A stretch of 64,000 nt of DNA, taken from assembly GCF_021347895.1 (NCBI RefSeq), contig NC_067134.1, forward strand, positions 25,878,347 to 25,942,346, read 5' to 3'. Shown in pieces: positions 24,801 to 39,500 of the stretch. Numbering within the stretch: position 1 is the stretch's first letter; the number at the start of each line of letters is the position of its first letter. A model generated the notes under the pieces. The model had not been told where the DNA came from. It searched no databases and worked only from the letters and a program-made list of their open reading frames with translations. The translations under genes were made by a program, and so were the position numbers. The stretch is from Acanthochromis polyacanthus. Its lineage: Eukaryota; Chordata; Actinopteri; Pomacentridae.

Positions 24801-27532
24801 GTTTCTCAAGCAACACTTATAATGCATCTAAAAGCTGTTGTCAGTGATAGAAAATTTATAGAAGGAATTTTCCACTGCCTTTTTTTTTTTAAGCGATGAA
24901 TACGGCATGAGATCAGAAAGTAAGCTTCCCCAGTAGGGCTGCAAAAGCACCGAATTTCATCATCAGTTAATTTCCGATTAACGGTTTTGTTCAGTGAAAT
25001 GTCGCTGTGCTTCATCGGGAGATGAATTTAACAGATCATGAGATTGGGTTAAGTTGGTTCCGGCGCTATTTTTTGCCAGAGTTGTGAGGTTTAAATCACA
25101 TTCTAGCGTCTTAATTAACGTGGGAGAAGCGGCTCTATCTGTTATGTTCTTTTACGACGTGAATAAGATGAAATTACACTCCAGTCTTTGTGGGGAAATT
25201 GGACTATTTTCAGTCATTATATCAAAACACAAAAAAGTGATAATTGGTGCATAAAGATTACGTGGTTTGTTGGGAGAGCAAAAGCAAAACAAAACATTTA
25301 AAAACTCAGAGGCAGAGAAATGTTTGGTGGATTTGTGGGCAGAAATAGAAGGATTTTCCAGGTCTGAAAACCAAAACAGTGAGCTAAAAGAGGCTAAAAA
25401 GTTTCGTAGGACTAAAATGAATCACGTAGTGTTTGCTAATTAGTCAAAAAAATATTGACAACAGGTTACATGGTTTATTGGGAGAGCAAAAGGAAAACAA
25501 TAAGAGTAAAACACTGAGGCAGAGAAATGTTTTTGGCCAGAAATTCAAGGAGTTTCTGAGTTTGCAAACCAAAACAGTGAGCTAAAAGAGGCTTAAAAGC
25601 TTCTTAGGGCTGAAAGGAATCACCCAATGTTTGCTCATTCTATGTGGCTGTGTGAATGAGAAGCATTTTTTTACATTATAATTAGTTAGGTTAGTTTGGT
25701 TTTCAGACCAGGAAACTCCTTTTATTTCTGCCCACAAACATGTCCCTGCCTCAATGTTTTGTTTTGTTTTTTACTTTTATTGTTTTGCTTTTGCTCTCCC
25801 AATAGAACATGTTACCTTAATGGTCCAATTATCACTTTTTGTGTTTTGATGTGGCTGAAAATAGTCCAATTTCCCCACAAAGACTGGAGAGCAGAATTAG
25901 GTTAGTTAAAGCTACCGTTGTCAATATTTTTTGCACCAGTGACTAATTATAATGTATAAAGTGCTTCTCAGCAGTGATTCCTTTTAGTCCTATGGAGCTT
26001 TTGAGCCTCTTTTAGCTCATTGTTTTGGTTTTCAGACCTGGATACTCCTTTTATTTCTGCCCACAAACACACCAGTTGTTTGCTCTTGCTCTCCCAATAT
26101 CCCATGCAATATTAATGTTCCAATTATCACTTTTTGTGTTTTGATATTATGACTGAAAATAATCCAGTTTCCTCACAAAGACTGGAGTGGAAAATTAGGT
26201 TAGTTAAAGCTGCTGTTGTTAATATTTTCTAGACCAGTGACGACTAATTATGACGTAAAAAGCTCTTCTCATTCACACAACTAACACTACGCGATTCCTT
26301 TTAGCTCTGCAAAGCTTTTTAGCCTCTTTTAGCTCATTGTTTTGGTTTTCAGACCTGGATAATCCTTTTATTTCTGCCCACAAACATTTCACTTCCTCAC
26401 TATTTTTGACTCATTGTTGTTTTTCTCTCCCAATAAACAATGTAATCTAAAAGGAATCACTGTTGAGAAGCACTTTTTACATCATAAATAGTCACTGGTC
26501 CTAAAAAATATTGACGAAGGCAGCTTCATGTTTATTCCCACTCGTATAAGAAGAATCTCCCATTTTTGGGGGCAACGTTTGATCATTTAGCGTCCACGTC
26601 GAGATGTGTGCTGCAGGAATAACTAAAAAAACAAACCCCGGTGTTAATAAACTGCGCCTCATATGGCTGAGAAGGCTCCTGCCAACCCAAACAATCACCC
26701 CCGAGGTCCCCAGACCCCCAGATCGGGAAGTGTTTGTCTAGACTGTCTCTTATTGGCTGTCGTGGGCCTCTCGCCAGAGCCACAGACGCATTGTCATTCC
26801 ACTCAGGTCTGTCGGTCCGAGTCTCATAGCAACATGAGGAAGAGAGAGGCGACACTGTAGCCGTGGCAACCAACCAGTGCCGAGAGGGAGGGGTCAGCGG
26901 GCGGGTGGGTGGGGGTGTGTGTGTGTGTGTCTGAAAACACACAAACACTTAGTGATTTAACACAATAATAAGGTGTTACATCGCATGCTCGACCACATCC
27001 CCTCATGCTTACATAGGAAGACACTCGGTAAAGGCAGGGCTGGGTGGCACCGATGTGATCCGACGCTCATGCACACACACACATGCACACACTTGTGGCT
27101 CCAGGGGATGAATGGAGGGCGGCGCAGGAGGGCTTGCTGGGATATGAAATGTGACTAAATGATTGGTTGGCGACCAAACAAGACAGGTGATAATGAATGA
27201 ACGCTCTATTTATCGGCGATGTCAGCGACACCCACACACAAACACGGCAAATCAGACCTTTGGTAACCATGGTTTTGATCCGTACGCATCCATGGAGCTT
27301 AATATTTTTGTCATTCTCGGATTAAATTAACTCACCGATATATATTTAGTCTCGACCCGCACCCCGGATTCATTATTCATTTGTTAAGGAGGGCGATCGT
27401 GTGCAGAGAGCGTTTGCCAGACGCTTATTAATGTTGGTCAGTGAGGTCATACATCATTTAACGCTGCTGCTTTTAAAATAAAAGATCTTTGATGTTGCGT
27501 CTGAAGCGGCGGCGGCGTTTATTCCAGAATGA

Positions 27533-27588
<56 letters not shown>

Positions 27589-30500
27589 AGTGAACTGTAA
27601 GAAGGGCTCGAGAAAGAAAGAAAAAGCTCACAGCCCGTACAGGTGAGTCATTTCAACAACACTGCCTGCCTGAGTGTGTCTCTGTCGTCATTTCTAAATA
27701 GCTATGTTCACAAGCTGCCCACAGAGGAGAAGACGGGGAAGAAAGAATGAATGAAAGGAACGGAGGGCGGGGTGGTGGGGTTGGAAATTGGGACATGAAG
27801 GAGAGGGGAGAGAGAATAAATCACCAAGAGAGGAGGACGACGCCTCCTGATTGGAAAAACAGCGGGGGATTCTCTCTCTCTCTTATCTTTCTATTTCTCT
27901 CATCGTTCTTCTGTTTTTTTTCTTCCTTTCATTCTGTCATTTCTCTGCACACACATGCGTGCACGTTGTTATCTTTTGAATTACACACATGCATGCATGC
28001 CAGGCTGAGCCGCCGCTGTTTGTCTGCCAGCCGTAATCAGACCGAGGAGAGCCCATTAACATGTTAAACATCCCGCTCCAAAACACGCTAAATTGACACA
28101 GGCGGCACTTTGTCCCTCGTCCATTAAAGACCTAAAAATAAGGAATTCAGAAAGCGAGAGGAGGGGGAAAGCAATCTCAAGGCTTGGCACAGCAAAGGCA
28201 CAGCGCTAATAACAAAACTTGGCAACCAGAGCTTGACGACTGGCCACTGGGAAGTTCCCAGTAGAAGCACATTCACGGTTCAGTAATAAACCGCTATGAA
28301 TTGATACTGTTCTGGGGTGTTTTCTCACGTTTTCTGTGATTCCTGAAAGCCTCACGGACAATCGGTAACATGACGAGTGGCGTTACGTTCACTGTCCGGG
28401 AATTTTACCCTCCTGCAGGTCAAATCTGCCCGGTTTAAAGTTTGAAAATGTGGAAAATAAATAAATAAATTCACAGTGAAACTGCTGATGTCCACATTTT
28501 CAACATTTCTGGTGAAATTTTTGAACATTTTTTGGTGCAAAAAAAAGAAATGTTAAAAATCAATAAATCAACCAAAAATCCAGCAAAGTTCGCTGGATTT
28601 TGGTTGATTTTTTTGTGAATGTTCTTAAAGAAAATAATAGAAGTTTTAGTGATATATATGTAATCACTTTAGATATTTTTAGGATTTTTTTGGAAGCTTT
28701 TTACTTATTTTTTGTAAATATATTTACAAGAATTTTCTTGCCAAATTAGTTTTTTTTTTTTTTGGTTTAAATAAAACGTTTAAAGAGTTATTGGAATTTT
28801 CTTTCTGAAGGTTTTGCAATTTTTCAGAAATTTGAAGATTTTTTTTTGCTGAATGTTCTTAAAGAATATATTAGAAGTTTTACTGATATATATGTAATCA
28901 CTTTTGATATTTTTAGGATATTTTTTGGAAGGTTTTTGCTCATTTAAAAAAAAATATTTACAAGAATTTTCTGACTAAATTTGGGGATTTTTAAAAATAA
29001 AACTTTCAAGGGAAACTTTTAAGGAATTATTGGAATTTTCTTCCTGAAGGTTTTGCAAATTTTCAGAAATTTGAGGGATTTTTTTGCTGATTTTTTTTTT
29101 TTTTTCAGACAAGGAAACAATATTTTTTGGTGCCTGTAAACGACAACAGGAGGGTTAAAGAGCTGTGACTCCACTGACCAGTGCAACAAGTTCTCCCTTC
29201 AACATTTGATTGTGCTCGCTCCTGGCCTGAAGACAGACTGATTGATTAATTGACTGACCGTCTGAAGCTCATACTCAACCAGCTGCTTGTGTTTTTTTTT
29301 TCCCCACTGCAGGGTCTGATGAGATTGTAGACGATCAGAAGACAGCAGGCTGAAGACACGCCTCTGAACTGACCACGTTGCACTACGACAAGTCTGAAAA
29401 ACTGCTTTCAGGTTAGCAATTGTTAGCGACACCAGCTGATAATGCATATTTTATAGAATATTTCTGGCAGTCTAAGGGGTGTTTTATTTTGAAAAATGAC
29501 TCGATCGTCTTCCCTTCACTTGATGTTAAATGAAGCCATAAATCTGCCAAAATTAATAAATAACAAGTAGACGTCAGAACCAGCTAAATCATGAAATGCG
29601 ACTGCAATTGAAATGTCCAAATGGGAACTCAAACCAGTTCAGTAAACAGTAGAGCTGGACCCGAATATCCCGAATATCTGAATATTCGTTCGCTACGGCG
29701 GTATCCGGATATTAATTTTGGTATCCGAATATCCGGTCGGACGTTACCGAGCGGAAAAAATATGCGGCGTTACTGTCTTCCCTCCGCCTTCGGCCCACAT
29801 CGGCCCACATCGGCTCATCCCGTCCTGTGATCACATAAACATTCATGTTTCTTACCACCACCCGACTGGCCAGGTTGCTGCCGACTCTGACGTCACGCTT
29901 TACATCGTTGCATAAACACAAGACAAGATGCTGAAGACCTCCGCTGTTTGGGAATTCTTCAGTTTAACTGAAGACAAAACGAAGGGAAAATTTGGACCCG
30001 GGAGACCAGACGAACGGATCCGAATATTTGGGCCGTCTCCGCCACAAGCCGCCGCCCCCGCCTTCGGACTTTCCGAATATTCGGATATTCGTCTTTAATT
30101 GGGCCCGAATATTCAGAGGCCAGAAACCACTATTCGGGCCAGTCCTAGTAAAAACCCATTCAGCGGCACTTATCTAATGAGGCCGTTTGCACCATTGCTG
30201 CTGCGACTGACTTTGTCAAAGTGAATAAAATGTAAACACCATTACCTCATAATTACACAGCAGCAGCCTTCCATTCAGCAGGCAGACGAGGCGAACGCTT
30301 CTACCACTGCTCTACAATGACTTTAGGGTGTATAATTAAACCATGGTATGGTCTGATAAAGCGGTGAAATCTGATGCTAAGCAACAAATCAGTCCCCGTG
30401 GCAGTCCGACGGCGCGCTGTTCTACACACATTCAGTGTTTAGGCAGTGAAGATATGACTTAATCAAGTCTGTTCTTTCATATGTCAGCCTCACAAGATTC

Positions 30501-33500
30501 CAAACATCCAACAAATCCTCAAAACTAAAACACTCTCACTGCCGGAGCCTTCCAAATTACTCATTTTTGTGTTACCAGGACGAAATTACAAGCCAATGAA
30601 TTCCCTCACAGATGACTGTTTTCTATCACTGCAGATGAAATAGGTTGGATTTAGGCACATGATCGAGGTAAAGATTGCAGATGGCAGTCGAACAAACACT
30701 AAGCCCACTTTTCGACCCCTCCATCCACACAGACCTCCTCTCTAAAAGGAGTTAAAATAACGTTTTCTTGACACATCCTCGTCTGAATGTCTCCGAATGT
30801 CAAATTGTTCTCGTTGAAAGCGATGAAAATATTTTCAGCTTTTGTCGTAAAGCCGAACAAACATTTTTCTTCAATGCTGGCAGTGCTACAGACCAATCTG
30901 CCAAAGCTTTCTTGTTTCAAAGTTTTTTGAAGACACCTGGTTGTCACTATTTTCTTCTCATTGTTGCCAAAGATCAGAAGCTGTTTTTAATTGCAGTTTG
31001 CTTGGAAGCAGCTAATTAATGGTAAAAAATGATTAGTTTGTTGTTTAATTTGTTCAAAACTGGGCTAAAAACGTACACTTTCATTATATATGAGTGTGGG
31101 GACGCCTCGTTTATACTCGTCCCCCCTCTTTGACGTTTAGTTTCTCGCGACTCGATGCCACCGAGCTCAGAGAAGTTGTTTTTCATCCCGGTGTGTATGC
31201 ATATGTGTTTGTTTGTGTGCTCTGTTCAGCGAGTGGGTGTGTTTGTTTCCAACACTAGTTATTATCACAGCGCTAATTACCCAGGGGGATTGTGGGTAAA
31301 CAAATCATTCTAAAGAAAAGAAGCCCACAGAGAAGAGGAAAGAGGAGGAGTGGAAAGAAAAGCGCTGGCACAAGAAAACAAAAGAGTGAAGAGTGCGGTT
31401 AGAGACGAGACTTGAAAGGATGTCCTCCAGCCCGGCAGACTGAATTACAGCATAAATCTGGCTCTGATCACAGCACTGCTCTCAGCGTGGCAGGAACACC
31501 ACAGTGTTTCTCTGCCACTTCAGACCAGCACACCTGATCCAAACGCTCGGCGGTGGAAATGCGAGGCTCCTAATTGGATCAGGTGTGCAACAAATCACAG
31601 AGCTTCTGAAGGACCTGTTGGGAGACAGAGGTGCCGGGCTGAATTGGAGGAGACTTTCTGTGAAATATCAGGTGTCAGACAAACAAAAGTTACACGGTAG
31701 TTAAATTACATCCAGAATAAAGATGTAAGTTGTGTTTGGGGCTCTGTGTTTAGCCTCTCTGTCAGTGTTTAGCCTCTGTCAGGGCAGGATCTTATTTAGC
31801 TTTCATCTATTACACACCAAAAACAAAAGGTCACACCTGGATTTAATGAAGCAAATAGGCAGCTAATACTCAAAGCTAAAGGCAGTCCAACAAAATATTA
31901 GAGTGTACGACTTCTTTTGTGGCTCACACTAAAGCACGAGCAGCGATGGCACCACTGGAGAACAATTTTCAGGAAATCACCTGCTGATGTTAAATTAAAT
32001 GCTACTCAGTAAAATTAGTGTGAATTTTAGGTTTAAAATAGGGCAATCAGTCATTTCTAAATTACAACGATAAATGAATCACTTTCAGAATCAGTTTCAC
32101 TTAACATTTGTTCTTATTAGATTCCTGATTCTCTGGTGATTTTTTTTTTTTTTTTTTATCACGTGTGGCTGAATTACTCCAATATTACAAACGTCACTGT
32201 GTAGCGCTGAGTAGTTTTGCAGTGTCTGTGTAGGTTTTCATTCATCCAGGTCATGGTTATAAACAACTTTGGATAGTTTTGAAGTGTTTCGAGCTGGTGT
32301 GCTCCAGATGCAGCAAGTGGCACATTTAAGCCCTCCGAAATGTGTAATTTTGATAGAAAGGAATGACTTGAAGGGGCTAAATCAAAGACCAGAGAGGGAC
32401 TTGAGTTGATGCATCACACTGCTGCCGATGCTGGTGTTCTCTCCCAGGAAGCTCCAATCTCCACATTTAGGGAATTTCAGGACATTCCCGTTAAGTGTTT
32501 AAAGATTTGGGGATGTCCTGCTGTCAAATTAAGAGCATGAGCTTTACTGGTGATGCATAAATGCCCTTCCTTCTAACAAAATATGCACAAACCAGGCATG
32601 GACGGTGCAGAGAAGACGTCCGTTGTGGTTGTTTATTGCTGCTTAAGGGCTTGTTTGTATTTTCAGTGAAATGCACGCAAAGAATTTCCAGATTTTCATG
32701 GCTTCCCAGACATTCCTACACTAAAGCAGTGACCTCAGTAAAGCCTGTGAAGGTTTACAGTGTAGACTGTTTTCATGAGCTGTCACCGTAGAGAAAGTAC
32801 AGGTGTATTGATGATGGTTGCATTCCAGCAGCTTCTACTCCTCTGCATGCTGGTTCTCTCTTATTACTGGGACGCTTAATGGAAGCAAGCGCTCGTTAAT
32901 TCCACCTGTACTTACCCTACTGTGACGAGTCAAAATGCCCGCCGTGAAAAGGTCTATTAGGGTCTGTTTGGGTAGATGGCATTTGCACCAAAGGTAATTA
33001 TCCGCAGGAACCTCCCTGCATCTCTTTTTGAAGAATTAATTTAGGTTTGGATAGGATCTCCCCGCTGCAGACACGGTGACCTCAGTGAAATAGACGAGGG
33101 AGTCTGCATTTACTGGTCTTTGACTTTGTGGGATCGTCCCTTTTTCTATTTTATCCGCCGCTTTCCGCTAAAGAGAAGTGTTTGTTTATTGGAAAAAAGG
33201 CTGAAACGCATTTGTCCAAACCTGCTATTTCAGTGTAAAGTGTCTCCTATGGTGCTTCAACGTCGTGATTCACAGAGTGGCGTCTCTGAAGAGGCTCGCC
33301 AGTCACTAATTTATCCTCCAGTTGCCAGAATGAGTGCACGCCTGTGTGGATGTGACATGGCTCACACGGCCTGCCACTCCTTTTCCTTCTCATCTTGCTG
33401 GGTGGAGACATCACAGGACTGTCTGAGTGCTGCACCGAGCGTGTTGTGAATGGAAGCACACGCCTCTGTGCACAGACACACGCACAAAAGAGCATACATA

Positions 33501-36500
33501 GAGGGCACATGTTTGTGGAAAACATCCCGTTCTGAGAAAACACGCCGTCGCCCTGAAGGAATAGAGCTGTGTGGAGAAGGTGAGAACGGAAAAGACACAT
33601 CTGCAATGTAGAAAAGAATGAAGCTACTGCGTGTAGCTTTAACCGCTGATTAACTGATTCGTTGGCCGGTAGAATTATTAATTGATCAGCAACCATTCTT
33701 GTGTTTTCACATGTTAAAATTGGACGCTTTTTGTGCCTCTTCAAACTTAATATCTCTGGGTTTTGGACAGTTTGTTAGGAAAACAAGACACTGGAACGTG
33801 TTACGTCGGGCTCTGGGAAATTAAAATGAGCAAATTTCATTCATTTCCAAACAATATGCAGACAAAATATTTAATCAGAAATGAAAATCATATTTAACTG
33901 CAGCTGTGGAGCGAAACGCAAGATTAGCTCTTAAGTGGCAAACATGCAGAATCGGCGAGCGGACCGACTGGGTTGATTTTAAAGTGTTTAACTACACAGG
34001 AAACGACGCATTAAGCAAAATATACTTTCTATTGAATAAGATATTAAAAGACACTGTTCTTCCACTAGGAGACAAACAGAAAAGGAGTTGCTTATAGGTG
34101 GGAAAACATGAAAATTAATTGGGATTTATGGCAAAACAGATGTTGAGAGAAACATGTGGCTGGTTGGCATGTTTTCATCTGACCAAATTCTTATTGGTTC
34201 GGCCGTTTTAGTTCAGGGGCCACATTCAAATAGATAGATAGATACTTTATTAATCCCGAGGGAAATTCAAGAATACAGGCCCAATCAAAAGTATTGATGG
34301 TGTTGCTGCATTTTATTTGCACGATTGCTACATAAACAGCAAATTGTGCTGCTTATTAAATGCTAAAACAGCACTAAACAAAGTAGAGACTTAGTACATT
34401 AAAAAAAAGTGTGTGGTAAGGACTGGAGCCACACCAGTTTGTGACTCTCAAATGAAAAGTGAGCAACTGACAGAGACGTATGTGTTAATTTCGCTTGTAT
34501 TTACCAGTTAGATGCTGTTACTATTACCATGATTTGAATGTGTGAGAGTCAAGTCTTTGTTAGTTCACCCTTTGACGGACAAAATGTGTCAAAAATGGCC
34601 CAAATCCAAAGGAAAATGAGTGTCTCCTGACCCACAGTGCGCATCAAAGGATTAATACAAATAAAAGTAGTGACTTTGTTCCATTGGATGGCGTTTTTCC
34701 ACAGTGTGGCATCAAATATTTGGTTTTCACACATCGAGAAGATGAAAATTTATGTAATCTTCCTGGGCTAAGAAGCGGCTTTAGAAAATCTGAGCCGAAA
34801 TGTTTTAAAGCCAAGGAAAAGTCGTGCCTTTTTAAGGGGACAAACTGCCTCAGTGAAGGACCGCGCTATTTCCTGACCCAGACGCTACTTTAAGACCGTA
34901 TTTTTCTATGACCCAAAGACACCTGGACTGAAAGGGAAGTGAGAAGTGACTCGAGGTAAAGTATTAGCAAAGAAGAAGAAAGAGTAGCAACAAGAGGATG
35001 AAAGGGACGGATGGGGATGGAGTTGAATTGATGGTGTTTGGGCTCACAGGAAGTACCCAGCAGACAGACTGGGGCTCTAGCAGTCTGAGTCACTGGGGCC
35101 GGCGTGGAGGAATACATTTCCATTTCTAATCTTGGCTGCTGGACAGTCAGCACTATTTGGATTTCAAAAACAAGCAGATTTCAGGGGGTTTGGCGCCGTA
35201 CACGAGCCCCAGTCATGATCGAGATCTCGACTCAACACCGCACGGCAGAGATTCCCATCAGGCGTGTTTGAAGGTGCATGAGAGTATCTGCTTTGAATGA
35301 GCATTTGTGAGAAAATATTCGCTCATTGTGTTGCGTTACAACAGGAGAGCCTCGTAAAAGAGAAGCATTTCTGTCCGTCACATCGCCTATTCTCCTTTCG
35401 CGTCTTGTTCGTGCGCTCGGAATAACGGTAGGACCAGCAGTGATAGTGGTGTGTTACAGGAAATGTGCAGCGATTTTTGCCGAAAAACTCAATTTCCTCT
35501 TTCACCTCTCAGCTGCCGTCCTCACGCCCACACCTACCCGACAACCCTGATACACCCACGACGCAGAACACACTCGTCACTCTTAGTCTCATTCACACAC
35601 ACACAGTCCCAAACTCATCAGCACTTCTTCTTCTTCTTCTTTTTTCTTTTTTTCCTTTCCCTCCCCAGCATGCTCCCATAATTATCACATAGCAGCTCAT
35701 TGCACACTGTGCCATCTGTTAGCCGAACACATGCACGCCCCCCCCCCCAACCCACACGCGTGCACAACCACACACTGCCAGATGCTGGGGATCTGGGATT
35801 AATAAGACCTACCGTGTATAACTAAGTTTGCAGCATATCATTAACAATTTGCAATAAGAGGATAAAGGATCTCGCTGAGCGCCGAGCAGCGTAATTTTAG
35901 GAACAAGATAAGAGGACAGAATGCACCATAGAAGGAGATTTTGAGAAAGAGGTAGGCTCTATAGATAGCATAGATATGAGGAGCAATTTAGGAGACAGCA
36001 ATCTCCCTTTTTTCTTACTCTTTTCTGACATTTACAGCCTAAACGGTAAAAAAAAAAAGTCAGATAATAAAAAATAACAAGCACATCTCATGCTGAGTGG
36101 ATGAAGATTCACCTTGTGAATGTGATACATCCGAATGAAAATGCATTAGACCATATTAAAATAATTAACGTGTCTTCAGAAGTGCCACCGCCTGGTTTTT
36201 AGAGTGACAATGAGATGCATTTATCATAGCATAATAACACACACAGGCTGTGAAGTCATGTCAATCGCTCTGGCAGTCTCACAATCAGGACTGAAAATGA
36301 ATGTCAAGATATTTTTTTTTCCCTACCTATCACCGACTTGTACCGCTCTCAGTATTCAGTACATCGTGTTCTGATTGTAATGAATACAGTGCAGTCACAG
36401 CGTGCTTAAAAAGGCCGAGCTAAAACGATGCGCGCTTATGCTAGTAATTTCAAGCTACTCGTTTTCGCTCCCGCGTGTTTGTCCCTTTAGTTCAGCTCAT

Positions 36501-39500
36501 TTGAACGGGCTCAGGGGTCACCACATGAATGTAATCTGAGGAAAAAGAGCAAACAACAGAAGATACAGCTACAAGGAGAGGGAATGTAGAAAGTGTTTTG
36601 GACAAAAGGGGTTAAAAGACAGCTAAACTGTAGTTACAGGTCGGCCTGGATGATTTAAAAATCGCGATTTGCAGCAGCAATACATACTTCATCGATAGCA
36701 ATAAGAAAACAGATCAATATGATGTTTGATAGTTTCATTTAAATGCAATGAAAGTACAACACAAAAACTGCAAAGCTCTGCTGCACGAACAAACCCCAAG
36801 TTTGCCTCTTTATGTTAACATGCATAAAGGTGAAACCGTTCATCTACTAATTTTAATTTTTATGTAAATGTGAAAAAGCTACTTGTTTTTTCTCCGGCAT
36901 GTTTGTTCCTTTAGTTCAGCGCATTTGGACAGACTCAGGGGTCATCAAATTAATGTAATCTGATGAAAACAAGCAAAAAACAGAAGATACAGCTCCAAGG
37001 AGAGGGAATGTAGAAAATGTTTTGGACAAGAAGGGTTAAAAGACAGCTAAACTGTAGTTACAGGTAGGCCTGGATGATTAAAAAAATAGCGATTTGCAGC
37101 AGCAATGCATGCTTCATTGATAGCAATGAGAAAATAGATCAATATGATGTTTGATGGTTTCATTTAAATGCATTAGATGCAAACCGCAGTGAAAGTACAA
37201 CACAGAAAGTGCATGAACAAACCCCAAGTTGCCTCTTTATGTTAATGTGCATAAAGGTGAAACCGTTCATGTACTAATTTTAATTTTGATGTAAATGTGA
37301 AATAGCTACTTGTTTTATCTCCCGCTCTCCTTTAGTTCAGCTCATTTGGACGGACCCAGGGGTCACCACATGAATGTAATCTGAGGTAAAAAAGCAAAAA
37401 AAGACGATACCACTAGGGCTGCAACTAACGACGCGTCGACGAATCGTCTGAGCACGATACGTCATCAAAAGCGGAAGTGAACGCGCAATGGAACAGAAAT
37501 CTCCATCCGACCGGAGTGCGGAACAGGGACGGACATCGGCGCTGCATCGCGGATGTCCGCGTTTAGATACAGCTGTATAGTAAACGCTGACATCCGCGCT
37601 TATGATAGATCGCGGATGTCCGCGCTGCATCATGTGTACATAATATATGCACGATGCAGCGCCTATGTCCGTCCGTGTTCCGCGTTCCGGTCGGACGGAG
37701 ATTTCTGTTGCATTGCGCGCTCACTTCCGCTTTTGATGACGTATCGTGCTCAGACGATTCGTCGACGCGTCGTTAGTTGCAGCCCTAGATACAGCTCCAA
37801 GGAGAGAGAATGTAGAAAATGTTTTGGACAAGAGGGGTTAACAGACGGCTAAACTGCTACTAAAAAAATGGCGATATGTCACAGCAATTGTACTTCATCG
37901 ATAGCAATGAGAAAATAGATCGATATAATGTTTGATAGTTTCATTTAAATGCATCAAATACAAACCGTAATGAAAGTACAACACAAAAACTGCACGAGCA
38001 AAGCCCGAGTTTGCCTCTTTGTTAATGTGCATTTTTTTTAATAAATGTAAAATATGCTACATTTTTCATTGTTGCGTTCACATTAAATGACTACCTTGAT
38101 AAATAGGCTGATGTGTTTACATTTACCTTGATGTTGTCCTTGGTTACTTTAAGAATAGGTCATTAAAACAAATCAGTAATTAGCTTTTTATGAAAAATAA
38201 CCATGATTTTGTTGATCCTGTTGCTAGTACTGCTCTTAGCTAGTCTTTCTTTGTGTTTTTTTTTCTTACTTTAAACACTCGATTAACTTTACTAATCCAA
38301 GGCTGCTCGTCTGATTCGTCTCCTTCAACATATTTCACTGTAGAGGTTGAACGAAAACCCAATCCTATCAAACAAACAAGTTGCTCGGTTAACGCGAACG
38401 TCGTGAAAACACACAAACCTCACCGCAAACTCCGATAGCACCCTCGTAATGTTTAATGAGCACCTCTGCAGGCTGGCAATGCCGTCCTCACCGCCACTGC
38501 AACCTGCCGGGACCTCTGCAGCAGCCAATTAAACATCAAACGGCGCTGACATCACAATGAATTAGAGCTGCTGTATGTAATTTATACATTCGTTATCATG
38601 TAGACGCCTGCACATCAGTCGCGGAGCCATGAGATGATCAAACATCCTCACTTTGCCTGTGTGCAGCTTTAGAGGGGATTTCTGCAGAGTGTGGTTGTGT
38701 GTGTAGGGGGGGACTCCCCCTCTTCAATTATTTACAGGAAGCCCTCATGCATCTGTGACTTTCAGCGACAGGCTGAGAAAGCCCAGCAGAGCAGCACAGA
38801 TCTCCCTTCGTTCTCTTGCAGATTACTCCTTCTCTTCCTCTCATCCCTTTGTCTACAGTCTTTTTTCCCCTCCTTCCTCGCCATCGTTGTCTTTTCTGTC
38901 TGCAGCTCTCTCCCCTCTCATCCTTTCCTCCTCCTTCTGCTCATTTTTTTCCTCCGTCCTGTCCATCTTTTATCTTCTCTCTATGACCTTTTTCCCGTAT
39001 TTTGTCCACAACTTAGCTCATTTCCTGCTCGTCTTTTTGCTCTTCTGTCTGCACTTTTCTCCCCTCTCCATCCTTTCTCTTTCTGCCTACGCGTTTCATT
39101 TTTTTTCCTCCTTCATGTCCATCTTTAATCTCCTCTCTATGACCCTTTTACCACACTTTGTCCACAACTTAACTCTCCTTTGTGCCTCCATCCTCTCCTT
39201 CTTTTCCTCTCCTTGTCCTTGTCCTACTTCCACCTCACCTTCTTTTCTTCTGCCTCATACCGACTCTATTCTTTCCTCCTTTCATTTATCGTCACGTCCT
39301 GGCCTCCCCTTTATCCCCCTCACCTCTCCCTTTCATTTCCCTCCTTTCATCTCCTCTCCCATTCATTTCTTATTCCCCCGTCCCCTCTCTCCGTCGCCTC
39401 CTTTCCCCTCCTCTCCGGCTCCTGTCGCCCAAAAAAAGAAACGAAGGGGAGGAAAGAGGGATGATGTCAGAAGAAGGGACGTCAGCGGATGAGTGTGAAC

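Noticed and set aside
25170..26520. CRISPR-like array
   Set aside because: The units are long, diverged and in both orientations, with no regular short repeat/spacer pattern; the genome is vertebrate.
27643..27650. CAG|GTGAGT consensus donor on the plus strand in intron 3
   Set aside because: It has no credible upstream acceptor because the adjoining sequence is a GA microsatellite.
33247..33744. 165-codon minus-strand frame in intron 3
   Set aside because: No family resemblance or splice-site support was found.
38755..39492. 245-codon plus-strand frame, the longest in the window
   Set aside because: It is a Ser/Leu/Phe/Pro translation of the polypyrimidine tract, with no domain and no splice context.
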